Assembly (NCBI RefSeq): GCF_037975245.1
Contig: NC_092576.1
Span: 9,939,501-10,003,500 of the forward strand
Length of the DNA stretch: 64,000 nucleotides
Reading direction: 5' to 3'
From: Apostichopus japonicus
Taxonomy: Eukaryota; Echinodermata; Holothuroidea; Aspidochirotida; Stichopodidae
The translations under genes were made by a program, and so were the position numbers. Positions 35,711 through 48,010 of this stretch are shown here, in pieces. The notes below the pieces were generated by a model that did no database searches, was not told where the DNA came from, and saw only the letters and a list, made by a program, of their open reading frames with translations. The first letter of the stretch is position 1, and every line of letters begins with the position of its first letter.

Positions 35711-38402
35711 GAAATGTACCCTGTGTGTTCCCTTGCATAACAAATTTGTTAGTTTACACTATTAACCATGTACCCTGTGTGTACCCTAGCATATCATAGT
35801 TGTTACTATGTACTATGTATCATGCACCATGTTTCTTAACATAACTTAGTTGTTTGTGTTCACTATGTGTCATGTTGCTTGTGTATACCCTAACATAACA
35901 TACTTGTTAGCTTACACTATGTATCATGTACCATGTTTATACCCTAGCATATCATATTTGTTTGTTTACACTATGTATCATGTATCCTGTATGTACCCTT
36001 GCATAACATACTTGTTAGTATACACAATGCGTCATTTTCCCTGTTTTTATCACAGCAAAACATACCTGTTAGTTTACACTATTTATCATGTACCATGTGT
36101 ATACCCTAGCATATCATAGTTGTTTGTTTACACTACGTATCATGTACCCTGTGTATACCCATAGCATATCATACCTGTTAGTTTACACTATGTATCATGT
36201 GTCATGTATTTACCCTAGCATATCATAGTTGTTACTCTGTACTATGTATCATGTACCATGTGTATGCTTTAGCATATCATACTTGTTTGTTTACACTATG
36301 TATCATGTACCCTGTGTATACCCATAGCATATCATACCTGTTAGTTTACACTATGTATCATGTACCTGTGTGTACCCTAGCATAGCATACTTGTTAGTAT
36401 ACATCATGTATCCCGAGAATGTTATGTTACACTATGAGCCATGTACCACGTGTATATGCCCTAGCATCATCGATCATCTTAGACCCCGTCCTTCTGTCGA
36501 TATAACATCTTAGCGCCACATCCCCAATTCACAACTTGGTGTTTACGCCCAATGCTGAATTATTAGTATTTATTAACGAATGGTCCTTACAAAGAATTTA
36601 AACTTCCGAGAATTCAGAAATATTTCAAAACACGATCTCAATTTTAGTTCCATGCATGGTCTTTCCAAAAGATCTACGTTCTAATGTTTTGAGAAAAAAG
36701 AAAACACCGATTTATTTTTTTATTATTATTAAATTCAACATGGCGACGCATGATTAGGCTGTATACAATACATCACTTGATAATGATATCTATACGTTGT
36801 TAATTTTTATTATCATGGTTGGGGAAGGGGGGGGGGGTTAATTGGTGGTTTATGGGAGTTTAATGGGTGGTTAATGGGAGGTTAATGGGCGGGTGGGGGG
36901 ATTTTCCATTTTCCTACTTTGTGGTTTAACCTAGCTGTCTCTTTTCTGATTGTCTCCTTAGTTGTTCATTTACTCGATGTTTTTGTGTACTGTATACGGT
37001 AGTTGTGCACATCTTCAAGCACATGTCGGGCCCACTTTCACCCAGTTTCTATACTGTAGTGTCATGTCCCGCTTCAAAGCACACGTACTGTCAGTACGAG
37101 CAGTATGAATATCAAGGTTAGGAACTGCTTGTACTGACAATACCAGTGCTTTGAGAGCATGATATTGGGATACAGTTTAGAGAGGTATTAGCATTAGCAA
37201 ATTGTCCCAACTGACTGGTAATTCGTTGCACCTCATCTATATATAATTTCTGTAACTGCAAGTTATGTTATGTTGAATACATAAGTTTATACGTGAAGTG
37301 ATACACTAAATAAACGAAACTACACTTTCTATGTTCTGAGTAGGATGCGTGATGGTTTGTGCATATGGTGTACGTTCGTTTCTCATGATATCTAGGTAGA
37401 TGGAGGAGGGAGGGGGTGGGGGGTGGGGGTTTACAGTCCCTTTCCTACATCTCACAAAAATTCCAAAATTATTATAGCACTATCTAGCGTTTGTATAGTC
37501 CTAATTGATAGCGTTCATATGCCTCGGAAATTATGACGTTAATTTTTATTTTAACAATTAATTTTTTCTTTCTCTCGAAATAATCGACATTAATATATTT
37601 TTAAGGAAGTAATTCTTATGGAAGACAAAAGATGAAACAACATAAAGACATTTATTTACAGTTTTATTATTTAAAAAAAATACAAGCGGATTCGATTATA
37701 CCGCCGCATTCAGTCATTTTGTACAAATACTGGGCATTGTTTTCTACATAACAACGTTGATAATTAGTGATATAATTGATGTTGTTGTAATCATAATAAT
37801 AATAAATGTCGATGATGAAAGAACACCACCCCCCCCCCCCAAACAAAATGACATAGGGACCAGGTAAAAAGGATAAAATTGTTGGCAAAATCATGTAAAA
37901 TTTAAAGTCACATTTAAAATCAAATGAGCATACAAAGTTCCAAACCAGGTTGTCCCTGGGCAGGGAGATATTATTGCAGTCATGGCTTCATATGCAGATT
38001 GAGAGAAGTGACATTTTTCTTTCGTTGGGGAAATTTAACTGAAGTAACAAAATTCGTTACATATTGCAATATCCTCAAAAAAAAGAATAAAAGAAACATA
38101 AATATCAAAAGTTAAAAGAGAAGAGGTCTAAGTTGTAACAAACCGGAAAACCCGTAAAAGAAACTTCATGTAATAGTTGGACTATTAGTCGAGAGAGAGC
38201 GACTGGGATCATATTTTTTACATCAACTTATTACGGAACAGCTACAACTTAGAACTGTATTTTTTAATCTTAATTGAACCTCTAACTCTTGTTCCTAGTC
38301 AAAGTTTCAACCATGCATTCTAATATTTGATAAAAGAATCACTTAAACACCATCTAGTTTCCTAATAGGATCGACTAATGGTCACTCATGCTCAAAACTT
38401 GG
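35711..38402. repeat. Macrosatellite unit 1
   Basis: Non-telomeric part of the first repeat unit, in order: a 54-bp minisatellite (35720-36475), a G-rich TTAATGGG tract (36824-36900), a long hairpin (37053-37176), a poly-C tract near 37830, then a 3' block ending ACTCATGCTCAAAACTTGG beside the next array. The same order and sequence recur twice more downstream. Confidence 0.9.
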
Positions 38403-39088
38403 GGTTAGGGTTAGGGTTAGGGTTAGGGTTAGGGTTAGGGTTAGGGTTAGGGTTAGGGTTAGGGTTAGGGTTAGGGTTAGGGTTAGGGTTAGGGTTAGGG
38501 TTAGGGTTAGGGTTAGGGTTAGGGTTAGGGTTAGGGTTAGGGTTAGGGTTAGGGTTAGGGTTAGGGTTAGGGTTAGGGTTAGGGTTAGGGTTAGGGTTAG
38601 GGTTAGGGTTAGGGTTAGGGTTAGGGTTAGGGTTAGGGTTAGGGTTAGGGTTAGGGTTAGGGTTAGGGTTAGGGTTAGGGTTAGGGTTAGGGTTAGGGTT
38701 AGGGTTAGGGTTAGGGTTAGGGTTAGGGTTAGGGTTAGGGTTAGGGTTAGGGTTAGGGTTAGGGTTAGGGTTAGGGTTAGGGTTAGGGTTAGGGTTAGGG
38801 TTAGGGTTAGGGTTAGGGTTAGGGTTAGGGTTAGGGTTAGGGTTAGGGTTAGGGTTAGGGTTAGGGTTAGGGTTAGGGTTAGGGTTAGGGTTAGGGTTAG
38901 GGTTAGGGTTAGGGTTAGGGTTAGGGTTAGGGTTAGGGTTAGGGTTAGGGTTAGGGTTAGGGTTAGGGTTAGGGTTAGGGTTAGGGTTAGGGTTAGGGTT
39001 AGGGTTAGGGTTAGGGTTAGGGTTAGGGTTAGGGTTAGGGTTAGGGTTAGGGTTAGGGTTAGGGTTAGGGTTAGGGTTAGGGTTAGGG
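38403..39088 (+). repeat. Interstitial telomeric array 2, (TTAGGG)n, about 114 units
   Basis: A perfect hexamer array of about 687 bp, same strand as array 1. It begins directly after ACTTGG and ends at GGGTGGAAAATGTACC. Confidence 0.97.
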
Positions 39089-41394
39089 TGGAAAATGTAC
39101 CCTGTGTGTTCCCTTGCATAACAAATTTGTTAGTTTACACTATTTATCATGTACCATGTATATACCCTAGCATATCATACCTGTTAGTTTACACTATGTA
39201 TCATGTGTCATGTATATACCCTAGCATATCATAGTTGTCACTCTGTACTATGTATCATGTACCATGTGTATGCTTCAGCATATCATACTTGTTTGTTTAC
39301 ACTATTTATCATGTACCCTGTGTATACCCATAGCATATCATACCTGTTAGTTACACTATGTATCATGTACCTGTGTGTACCCTAGCATAACATACTTGTT
39401 GGTATACATCATGTATCCCGAGAATGTTATGTTACACTATGAGCCATGTACCACGTGTATATGCCCTAGCATCATCGATCATCTTAGACCCCGTCCTTCT
39501 GTCGATATAACTTCTTAGCCCCACATCCCCAATTCACTTAACGCCCAAAGCTGAATTATTAGTATTTATTAACGAATGGTCCTTACAAAGAATTTAAACT
39601 TCCGAGAATTCAGAAATATTTCAAAACACGATCTCAATTTTAGTTCCATGCATGGTCTTTCCAAAAGATCTACGTTCTAAGGTTTTGAGAAAAAAGAAAA
39701 CATCGATTTATTTTTTTTTCATATTAAATTCAACATGGCGACTCCTGATGATGCTGTATACAATACATCACTTGATAATGATATCTATACGTTGTTAATT
39801 TTAATTATCGTGGTTGGGGAAGGGGAGGTTTAATGGGTGGTTTATGGGAGGTTAATGGGTGGTTAATGGGAGGTTTAATGGGCGGGTGGGAGGATTTTCC
39901 ATTTTCCTACTTTGTGGTTTAACCTAGCTGTCTCTTTTCTGATTCTCTCCTTAGTTGTTCATTTACTCGATGTTTTTGTGTACTGTATACGGTAGTTGTG
40001 CACATCTTCAAGCACATGTCGGGCGCACTTTCACCCAGTTTCTATACTGTAGTGTCATGTTCCGCTTCAAAGCACACGTACTGTCAGTACGAGCAGTATG
40101 AATATCAAGGTTAGGAACTGCTTGTACTGACAATACCAGTGCTTCGAGAGCATGATATTGGGATACAGTTTGGAGAGGTATTAGCTTTAGAAAATTGTCC
40201 CAACTGACTGGTAATTCGTTGTAACATGCAAGTTATGTTATGTTGAATACATAAGTTTATACGTGAAGTGATACACCAAATAAACGAAACTAGACTTTCT
40301 ATGTTCTGAGTAGGATGCGTGATGGTCTGCATTTGGTGTTCGTTCGTTTCTTATGATATCTAGGAGGGCGGGTAGATGGAGGAGGGAGTGCATGGTGTGG
40401 GGGGGGGGGGGGGGTTTACAGTCCCTTTCCTACATCTCACAAAAATTCCAAAATTATTATAGCACTATCTAGCGTTTGTATAGTCCTAATTGATAGCGTT
40501 CATATGCCTCGGAAATTAGGACGTTAATTTTTATTTTAACATTTAATTTTTTTTTCTCTCGAAGTAATCGACATTAATATATTTTTTAAGGAAGTCATTC
40601 TTATGGAAGACAAAAGATAAAACAACATAAAGACATTTATTTACAGTTTTATTATTTAAAAAAAAAACAAGCGGATTCGATTATACCGCCGCATTCAGTC
40701 ATTTTGTACAAATACTGGGCATTGTTTTCTACATAACAACGTTGATAATTAGTGATATAATTGATGTTGTTGTAATCATAATAATAATAAATGTCGATGA
40801 TGAAAGAACCCCCCCCCCCCCTCCCCCCAAACAAAATGACAAAGAGACCAGGTACAAAGGATAAAATTGTTGGCAAAATCATGTAAAATTTAAAGTCATA
40901 TTTAAAATCAAATGAGCATACAAAGTTCAAAACCACGTTGTCCCTGGGCAGGGAGATATTATTCCAGTCATGGCTTCATATGCAGATTGAGAAAGGTGAC
41001 ATTTTTCTTTCGTTTGGGGAATTTAACTGAAGTAACAAAATTCGTTACATATTGCAATATCCTCAAAAAAAGAATAAAAGAAACATAAATATTTTAAAAA
41101 TTAAAAGAGAGGAGGTCTAAGTTGTAACAAACCGGAAAACCCGTAAAAAAAAACGTCATGTAAATAGTTGGACTATTAGTCAAGAGAGATCGACTGGGAT
41201 CATTTTTTTTACATCAACTTATTACGGAACAGCTACAGATTAGAACTGTATTGTTTTAAATCTTAATTGAACCTCTAACTCGTGTTCCTCGTCAAAGCTT
41301 CAACCATGCATTCTAATATTAGATAAAAGAATCACTTAAACACCATCTAGTTTCCTAATAGGATCGACTAATGGTCACTCATGCACAAAACTTG
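39089..41394. repeat. Macrosatellite unit 2
   Basis: Same order of blocks as unit 1 with a shorter minisatellite. The hairpin is at 40045-40169 and the G-rich tract at 39808-39895. Overall it is a few percent diverged by substitutions and small indels. Confidence 0.9.
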
Positions 41395-41469
41395 GGGTTA
41401 GGGTTAGGGTTAGGGTTAGGGTTAGGGTTAGGGTTAGGGTTAGGGTTAGGGTTAGGGTTAGGGTTAGGG
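41395..41469 (+). repeat. Interstitial telomeric array 3, (TTAGGG)n, about 12 units
   Basis: Short array at exactly the same junctions as array 2 (after ACTTGG, before GGGTGGAAAATG). Confidence 0.97.
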
Positions 41470-44017
41470 TGGAAAATGTACCCTGTGTGTTCCCTTGCAT
41501 AACAAATTTGTTAGTTTACACTATTTACCATGTACCCTGTGTGTACCCTAGCATATCATAGTTGTTACTATGTATTATGTATCATGTACCATGTTCCTTA
41601 ACATAACTTAGTTTTTTGTGTTCACTATGTGTCATGTTGCTTGTGTATACCCTAACATAACATACTTGTTAGCTTACACTATGTATCATGTACCATGTTT
41701 ATACCCTAGCATAATATATGTGTTTGTTTACACTATGTATCATGTATCCTGTATGTACCCTTGCATAACATACTTGTTAGTATACACAATGCGTCATTTT
41801 CCCTGTTTATATCCCAGCAAAACATACCTGTTAGTTTACACTATTTATCATGTACCATGTATATACCCTAGCATATCATAGTTGTTTGTTTACACTATGT
41901 ATCATGTGTCATGTATATACCCATAGCATAAATCATACCTGTTAGTTACACTATGTATCATGTACCTGTGTGTACCCTAGCATAGCAAACTTGTTAGTAT
42001 ACATCATGTATCCCGAGAATGTTATGTTACACTATGTGTTATGTACCACGTGTATATGCCCTAGCATCATCGATCATCTTAGACCCCGTCCTTCTGTCGA
42101 TATCACTTCTTAGCCCCACATCCCCAATTCACAACTTGGTGTTTACGCCCAATGCTGAATTATTAGTATGTATTAACGAATGGTCCTTACAAAGAATTTA
42201 AACTTCCGAGAATTCAGAAATATTTCAAAACACGATCTCAATTTTAGTTCCATGCATGGTCTTTCCAAAAGATCTACGTTCTAAGGTTTTGAGAAAAGAG
42301 AAAACATCGATTTGTTTTTTCATATTAAAATCAACATGGCGACGCATGATTATGCTGTTTACAATACATCACTTGATAATGATATCTATACGTTGTTAAT
42401 TTTTATTATCATGGTTGGGGAAGGGGAGGTTTAATGGGTGGTTTATGGGAGGTTAATGGGTGGTTAATGGGAGGTTTAATGGGCGGGTGGGGGGATTTTC
42501 CATTTTCCTACTTTGAGGTTTAACCTAGCTGTCTCTTTTCTGACTCTCTCCTTAGTTGTTCATTTACTCGATGTTTTTGTGTACTGTATACGGTAGTTGT
42601 GCACATCTTCAAGCACATGTCGGGCGCACTTTCACCCAGTTTCTATACTGTAGTGTCATGTCCGCTTCAGAGCACACGTACTGTCAGTACGAGCAGTATG
42701 AATATCAAGGTTAGGAACTGCTTGTACTGACAATACCAGTGCTTTGAGAGCATGATATTGGGATACAGTTTAGAGAGGCATTAGCATGCATTAGGAAATT
42801 GTCCCAACTGGCTGGCACTTCCGTTCACCTCATGTATATATCATAACCTGTAACTGCAATTTATGTTGTTGAATACATATGTTTATACGTGAAGTGATAC
42901 ACCAAATAAACGAAACTACACTTTCTATGTTCTGAGTAGGATGCGTGATGGTCTGTGCATATGGTGTACGTTCGTTTCTAATTATACCTGGGAGGGCGGG
43001 TAGATGGAGGAGGGTGTGCGGGGGTGGGGGGGGGGGGGGTTTACAGTCCCTTTCCTACATCTCACAAAAATTCCAAAATTATTATAGCACTGTCTAGCGT
43101 TTGTATAGTCCTAATTGATAGCGTTCATATGCCTCGGAAATTATGACGTTAATTTTTATTTTAACATTTAATTTTTTTTTCTCTCGAAATAATCGACATT
43201 AATATATTTTTTTGAGGAAGTCATTCTTATGGAAGACAAAAGACAAAACAACATAAAGACATTTATTTACAGTTTTATTATTTAAAAAAAAACAAGCGGA
43301 TTCGATTATACCGCCGCATTCAGTCATTTTGTACAAATACTGGGCATTGTTTTCTACATAACAACGTTGATAATTAGTGACATAATTGATGTTGTTGTAA
43401 TCATAATAATCATAATAATAATAATAAATGTCGATTATGAAAGAACCCCCCCCCCCCCCTCCCCCAAACAAAATGACATAGGGGACCAGGAAAAAAGGAT
43501 AAAATTGTTGGCAAAATCATGTAAAATTTAAAGTCACATTTAAAATCAAATGAGCATACAAAGTTTAAAACCACGTTGTCCCTGGGCAGGGAGATATTAT
43601 TCCAGTCATGGCTTCATATGCAGATTGAGAAAGGTGACATTTTTCTTTCGTTGGGGAAATTTAACTGAAGTAACAAAATTCGTTACATATTGCAATATCC
43701 TCAAAAAAAGAATAAAAGAAACATAAATATCAAAACTTAAAAGAGAAGAGGTCTAAGTTGTAACAAACCGGAAAACCCGTAAAAGAAACTTCATGTAATA
43801 GTTGGACTATTAGTCGAGAGAGAGCGACTGGGATCATATTTTTTACATCAACTTATTACTGAACAGCTACAGCTTAGAACTGTATTTTTTAATCTTAACT
43901 GAACCTCTAACCTGTGTTCCCCGTCAAAGTTTCAACCATGTATTCTAATATTTGATAAAAGAACCACCATCTAGTTTCCTAATAGGATCGACTAATGGTC
44001 ACTCATACTAAGAACTT
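41470..44017. repeat. Macrosatellite unit 3 (last)
   Basis: Third copy, with hairpin 42646-42769 and G-rich tract 42415-42495. It ends at ACTCATACTAAGAACTTGG, where a further telomeric array would be expected, and unique sequence follows instead. Confidence 0.9.
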
Positions 44018-47000
44018 GGAAGGGAAAAATAAATCTAGAAACCTTGAAAAGCATTTAATCCATTCAAAGGCATTTCACTGTCTATAGTACCGTGTTATTC
44101 ATATTTATTGACTTTTTTCTTCAAGCTGGGTGACGTCAATTTTCAGCTTCATAGACTTGTCGGCCCATCTTTGACGATGCTGTAGCCTTGGGTAGGGGGA
44201 TTCCCTATTGAAAAATATTTATATGATAAAGGCTGCTGTGTAGGTGTAAAAATGGTGTTATATTTTGCAACCTTTTGAAGCGGCCTATTTTCACTGTGTT
44301 GCCACTTTTGTTACCCTCTCAAATATCGGCCATTTCTTTCTTTTTCTGATTTTTCTTGACGACCCTTGGCAGGGTCGCGAGCCCCACTTTGAATATCAGG
44401 AGTCTAACAGAAATGCTGCTCAATGTCTGGATAAACAAACAACACTCTTAGTGCCAGAATCAAGATGAAAGTGTGTCCGTGACTTTTCATCGATATTATC
44501 ATTTTTTTTTTAGAATGCCACAAATTTTGGGTCCATTTCTTTGGACCTGACTTTGGTAGAAAGTCAGAACAGATATTCTCAATAGGCGATATAAGGGCAA
44601 TAGTCTGGCCGTCAAATGATTTTAATGTGTCTTTCGAAAATAATCGAACAATAGCTTTGCACTTATCGGGAATTCGGGCCCTTAAGGCCTATGGCTTAAA
44701 AACCATACTTGTCTACACTGAACATTGTTTAATCTACGTATCGTGAGATTGTGATTCTTTCTTACATTTTTAATCCCCAACAAACAAAAATCTGATCGTC
44801 GAACAAAACTTATAGAGACCCATTTGAGCATAAGAACTTAGGAGAGTTACAAGAAAAAAAACAGGAAAGTGTCTTTGACAAGTATGAGCCTGGTGTAAAA
44901 AAAAAATCACTTTGCAAAAATTGCGGTATAGGCTCCAGTTTGCGTATGCTACAGTGTGTTAGGATAATAGTTTAAGTCCCCGAGGTAGAAAAGAAATCAC
45001 GGATATTCCGCGAATTCGCGGAAAAATCTCATGCCTTCTTTGAGAAGATTGTAGTTTTAGAATGGCAAAAAAAACCTGGTACCAATACTGATGAAGGTTA
45101 CGCAGGTGAACAGGATTCATCAAGGCATTGTAACATTTGTAACATTTCCTCCACTTATTAATATAAAATATATTCAATGTACAATAACACCCCCACCATA
45201 TCACCATCACCGCCCCACCAATTAACACCCAAACTACACTTCATCTCGTAAACCAACCCACACCACAGCTCAAGTAACTATACTTCACAGAACACAGCAG
45301 TTCATAACTGTTCGCTCTGGTCCAATAATAGGTTCAAACTTGATTTAACGCAACAGGCCATGTCATCAACTCCACTAGACTCAACAATTCAATATTTTAC
45401 AACAAAATGATAAATTACGCCCCAAAAAAGTCATAATGTTAACATTCTGTAGTAAAACTGATAAACTAATCATTTAATCAATCTCCCGAAATCAACATTT
45501 GCAACCAAATCATAGAATATCCTCGTCATCATTTTCAACATTTTGTGACACGACCACTAAGTTGTAGCAAAGTTGCAGTGTAAGATTATAACAATGTTAT
45601 GGCACCTTCAAGTTTCTTCAAGAAAAAAGATGAAATCCTCTCGCAAGAAGCAATTCCAATAACAAAACTCCTTTTAAAGCAAACCTTGAGTATATTATTA
45701 TCAATTTTAATGATTTTTCTTGATATTTTCACTGATTTCTTCAGTGCCATGTGATGAAGTGAAACTGACACATGATATTAGTTTGCTTTGTTCTGTTTTA
45801 TGAATTTAATTATTTTTCCTAACAGATTAAACAGTTCTCGTTTTACCTAATGGTCACTCCTTCCGAACACTACCATCAACTTGCATCATAAAAGAGCTCA
45901 GCGTACAAAGTGAAAAAAAATACACCAGAAGAGTTTACTTAAAGCAAATCTTAAACATATTTGTTGTTATTTTTGATAAACAAATATTGTTTTTCCTCAA
46001 TTTCTAGTCAGAAACTCAGCATGCAAACATTCAAATCCACAAACTAGCACCGATTGATTGATTGACTGACAGACTGATTGATCGGTATATTTAGTGAAAG
46101 TACTTTAAAAAATCGTTTACTGAACGATTAATAAATTGATTTAAACAATCAAATCTTAAATGACGTATTGATCATTCGGTTGATTGATTGCTTTGTAAAA
46201 ACTTTCTAAATTCCTTGGAAAGAATCATCCACTCTTTTAAAACTTTTCTGCGATGGCTTTCAAGAATAAAGCCCACAATCTATCATAATGTTACATTGTT
46301 CATCAAACTATATGCACATCATAGATATATCCCAGCGAAGAAAGTTCACCAAACCAGTCAGTTGTGATAAAATGATTGAAAGAGAACCAAAAGAAACAAC
46401 ATAACATTCATGGAAGATGGATAAATTTAGTATTTACAGAAGTCAAAACAAAAAAACAGATCCATTTCAGACTCCTTGTTTGTAATTATTTGAATTGTCA
46501 TGTTGAAAAAGAGCTGAGAGTTTAAACCTATCTCCACCATTCCCCCAGCCACCATTCCCCCAGCCACCATTCCCCCACCCCCACCCCCACCAACCGTTCA
46601 TGAGTCAGAAAGATCATTGAAATCAAAATCTTGTAAGGGAATAATGAACCAACACTTATTAATGACAAAATTGCTGCAGAAACCTCATATTTGTTGCAAC
46701 AAAATTACCATAGCCACCAACTAGAGCAGAAATTCTCAATAGGTCGCCCACAGGGTCAGATCCGGCCCACGGAAGATTTCAACCCCACTTTCCACAAAGA
46801 ACGGAAAGGCCCACATCTTTCCACTGAGGGGGTAGGTGGATCTTGGACCATGGCTTGAGCTCCCCACCAGCCCTACCCTGCTCATTGACCATACTTGTCA
46901 TAGTTTGATTATGGTTCTCCATGCACCTTTACTCCAACCGGTATTCTCTCAGGCTTTCGTTGAGAATTGCCGAACTAGAATGACGGATAGGGAGTTCCGA

Positions 47001-47200
47001 ATCAGTCGATTTAAACATCTCAGATTTTAATGTCACAAAAGGGAAAAGAAAGGCAACATTGACTCGGGTTCCATTTCAAAGCCATTTGCGACAAGCCATG
47101 CTTATAACGGACAGGTTTTCAAGTATTTCACAAGACAAAAATCCAGATGCCTGGGCAATCCCTCTTTCAACTATCGTAGATCTTGATTCGAGCAATCGGA
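44018..47200. other. No gene recognised; simple repeats
   Basis: AT-rich sequence between the macrosatellite and DCAF7. A short GATTGATTGA-type tract lies near 46050-46090, and CCACCATTCCCCCAG is repeated three times at 46536-46590. No exon is supported. Some of the right part may be DCAF7 3' UTR. Confidence 0.4.
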
Positions 47201-47544
47201 ACATCTTCACAAGCTCTTAACAGAAGAAGATGAAATATCTTGTTGGACAGTCTAAGCGGTCCAAGGCTGTGTCTGGATGACAGTTAGGACACAAAAGGAC
47301 GATATTTTCCGAAGACTTATTCTGTTGTTTGGCCAAATTTAAAAACGTAGACATTGTGACAAAAGTCGGCCCTGCACCGAAGCCGGTCGACAAATTCCCC
47401 ACTGACAGAATATCACTTTCATACCGTAAACTTTGCAAATACTTTTGTCAAAACCCAAAGACGGTTAACTCCGGGAAACTCTGAGCAACGACAAATTTTT
47501 AACATGAACTGTAGGGCAAACCACAGGACCCTCAGTCTTTAGAA

Positions 47545-48010
47545 GGGTATCCGAGCTGTTATAGTTGACAGAAGGCCGTCCAATCTAGTCGTATGGAGGC
47601 CGACCGCAACCTTGCATCTTCAAGGCGGTTTAGGCGTACGATGTCAAACTCGGAGTGCTCCCAAGCAAGTCTTTGGAACGGGCGGTGATCGGATCCCCTT
47701 GGACGGAGGATATCCGCTATAGAAAGTTAGTAGGATTCTATCCGAGCGACCTCACACCTAAAGTACTCACAAGCAGTTTCTGTATCAGACGGCGATCCAA
47801 TCTGGCTGTGTGTAGGAGGCCAATAGAGGGTGACTAGCCATACAACGTCAAGAGTCCAAGTTTCTTCCAAGCAATTACTGTGACGGACAGCGATCCAATT
47901 CCGTCTTGGGCGGAGGACCTGCCCGAAAGAGGGGCCTAGATCGGGAGGTATCCGTGGGACCTCAAACACGGAGTATCTCCAAGCAGTTATTGTAACAGAT
48001 AGCGATCCAA
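47545..48010 (-). repeat. Decayed tandem copies of the DCAF7 C-terminal coding tail, about 107-bp period
   Basis: Four degenerate copies of the segment that encodes the DCAF7 C-terminus lie just beyond its stop. They start near 47551, 47661, 47768 and 47867; the genuine copy is at 47979. On the minus strand the copy near 47770-47800 still reads TQPDWIAV before stops. That near 47867 reads NWIAV...NCLE, and that near 47661 keeps CLGALRV followed by TGA. They are not translated as part of DCAF7. Confidence 0.8.

Noticed and set aside
35025-35738. Long Leu-Thr repeat open frame
   Set aside because: It is a direct translation of the (TTAGGG)n array; the same applies to the frames at 38378-39121.
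35850-36119. Open frame with an 18-aa repeat
   Set aside because: Arises because the minisatellite unit is 54 bp. There is no start context, signal or conservation across the three macrosatellite copies.
37667-37894. 75-aa minus-strand frame repeated in all three macrosatellite units
   Set aside because: The frame runs through a poly-C tract and differs in length and ends between copies; no sign of selection on coding.
47727-47969. 80-aa minus-strand frame as a separate gene
   Set aside because: It reads through decayed copies of the DCAF7 C-terminal tail.
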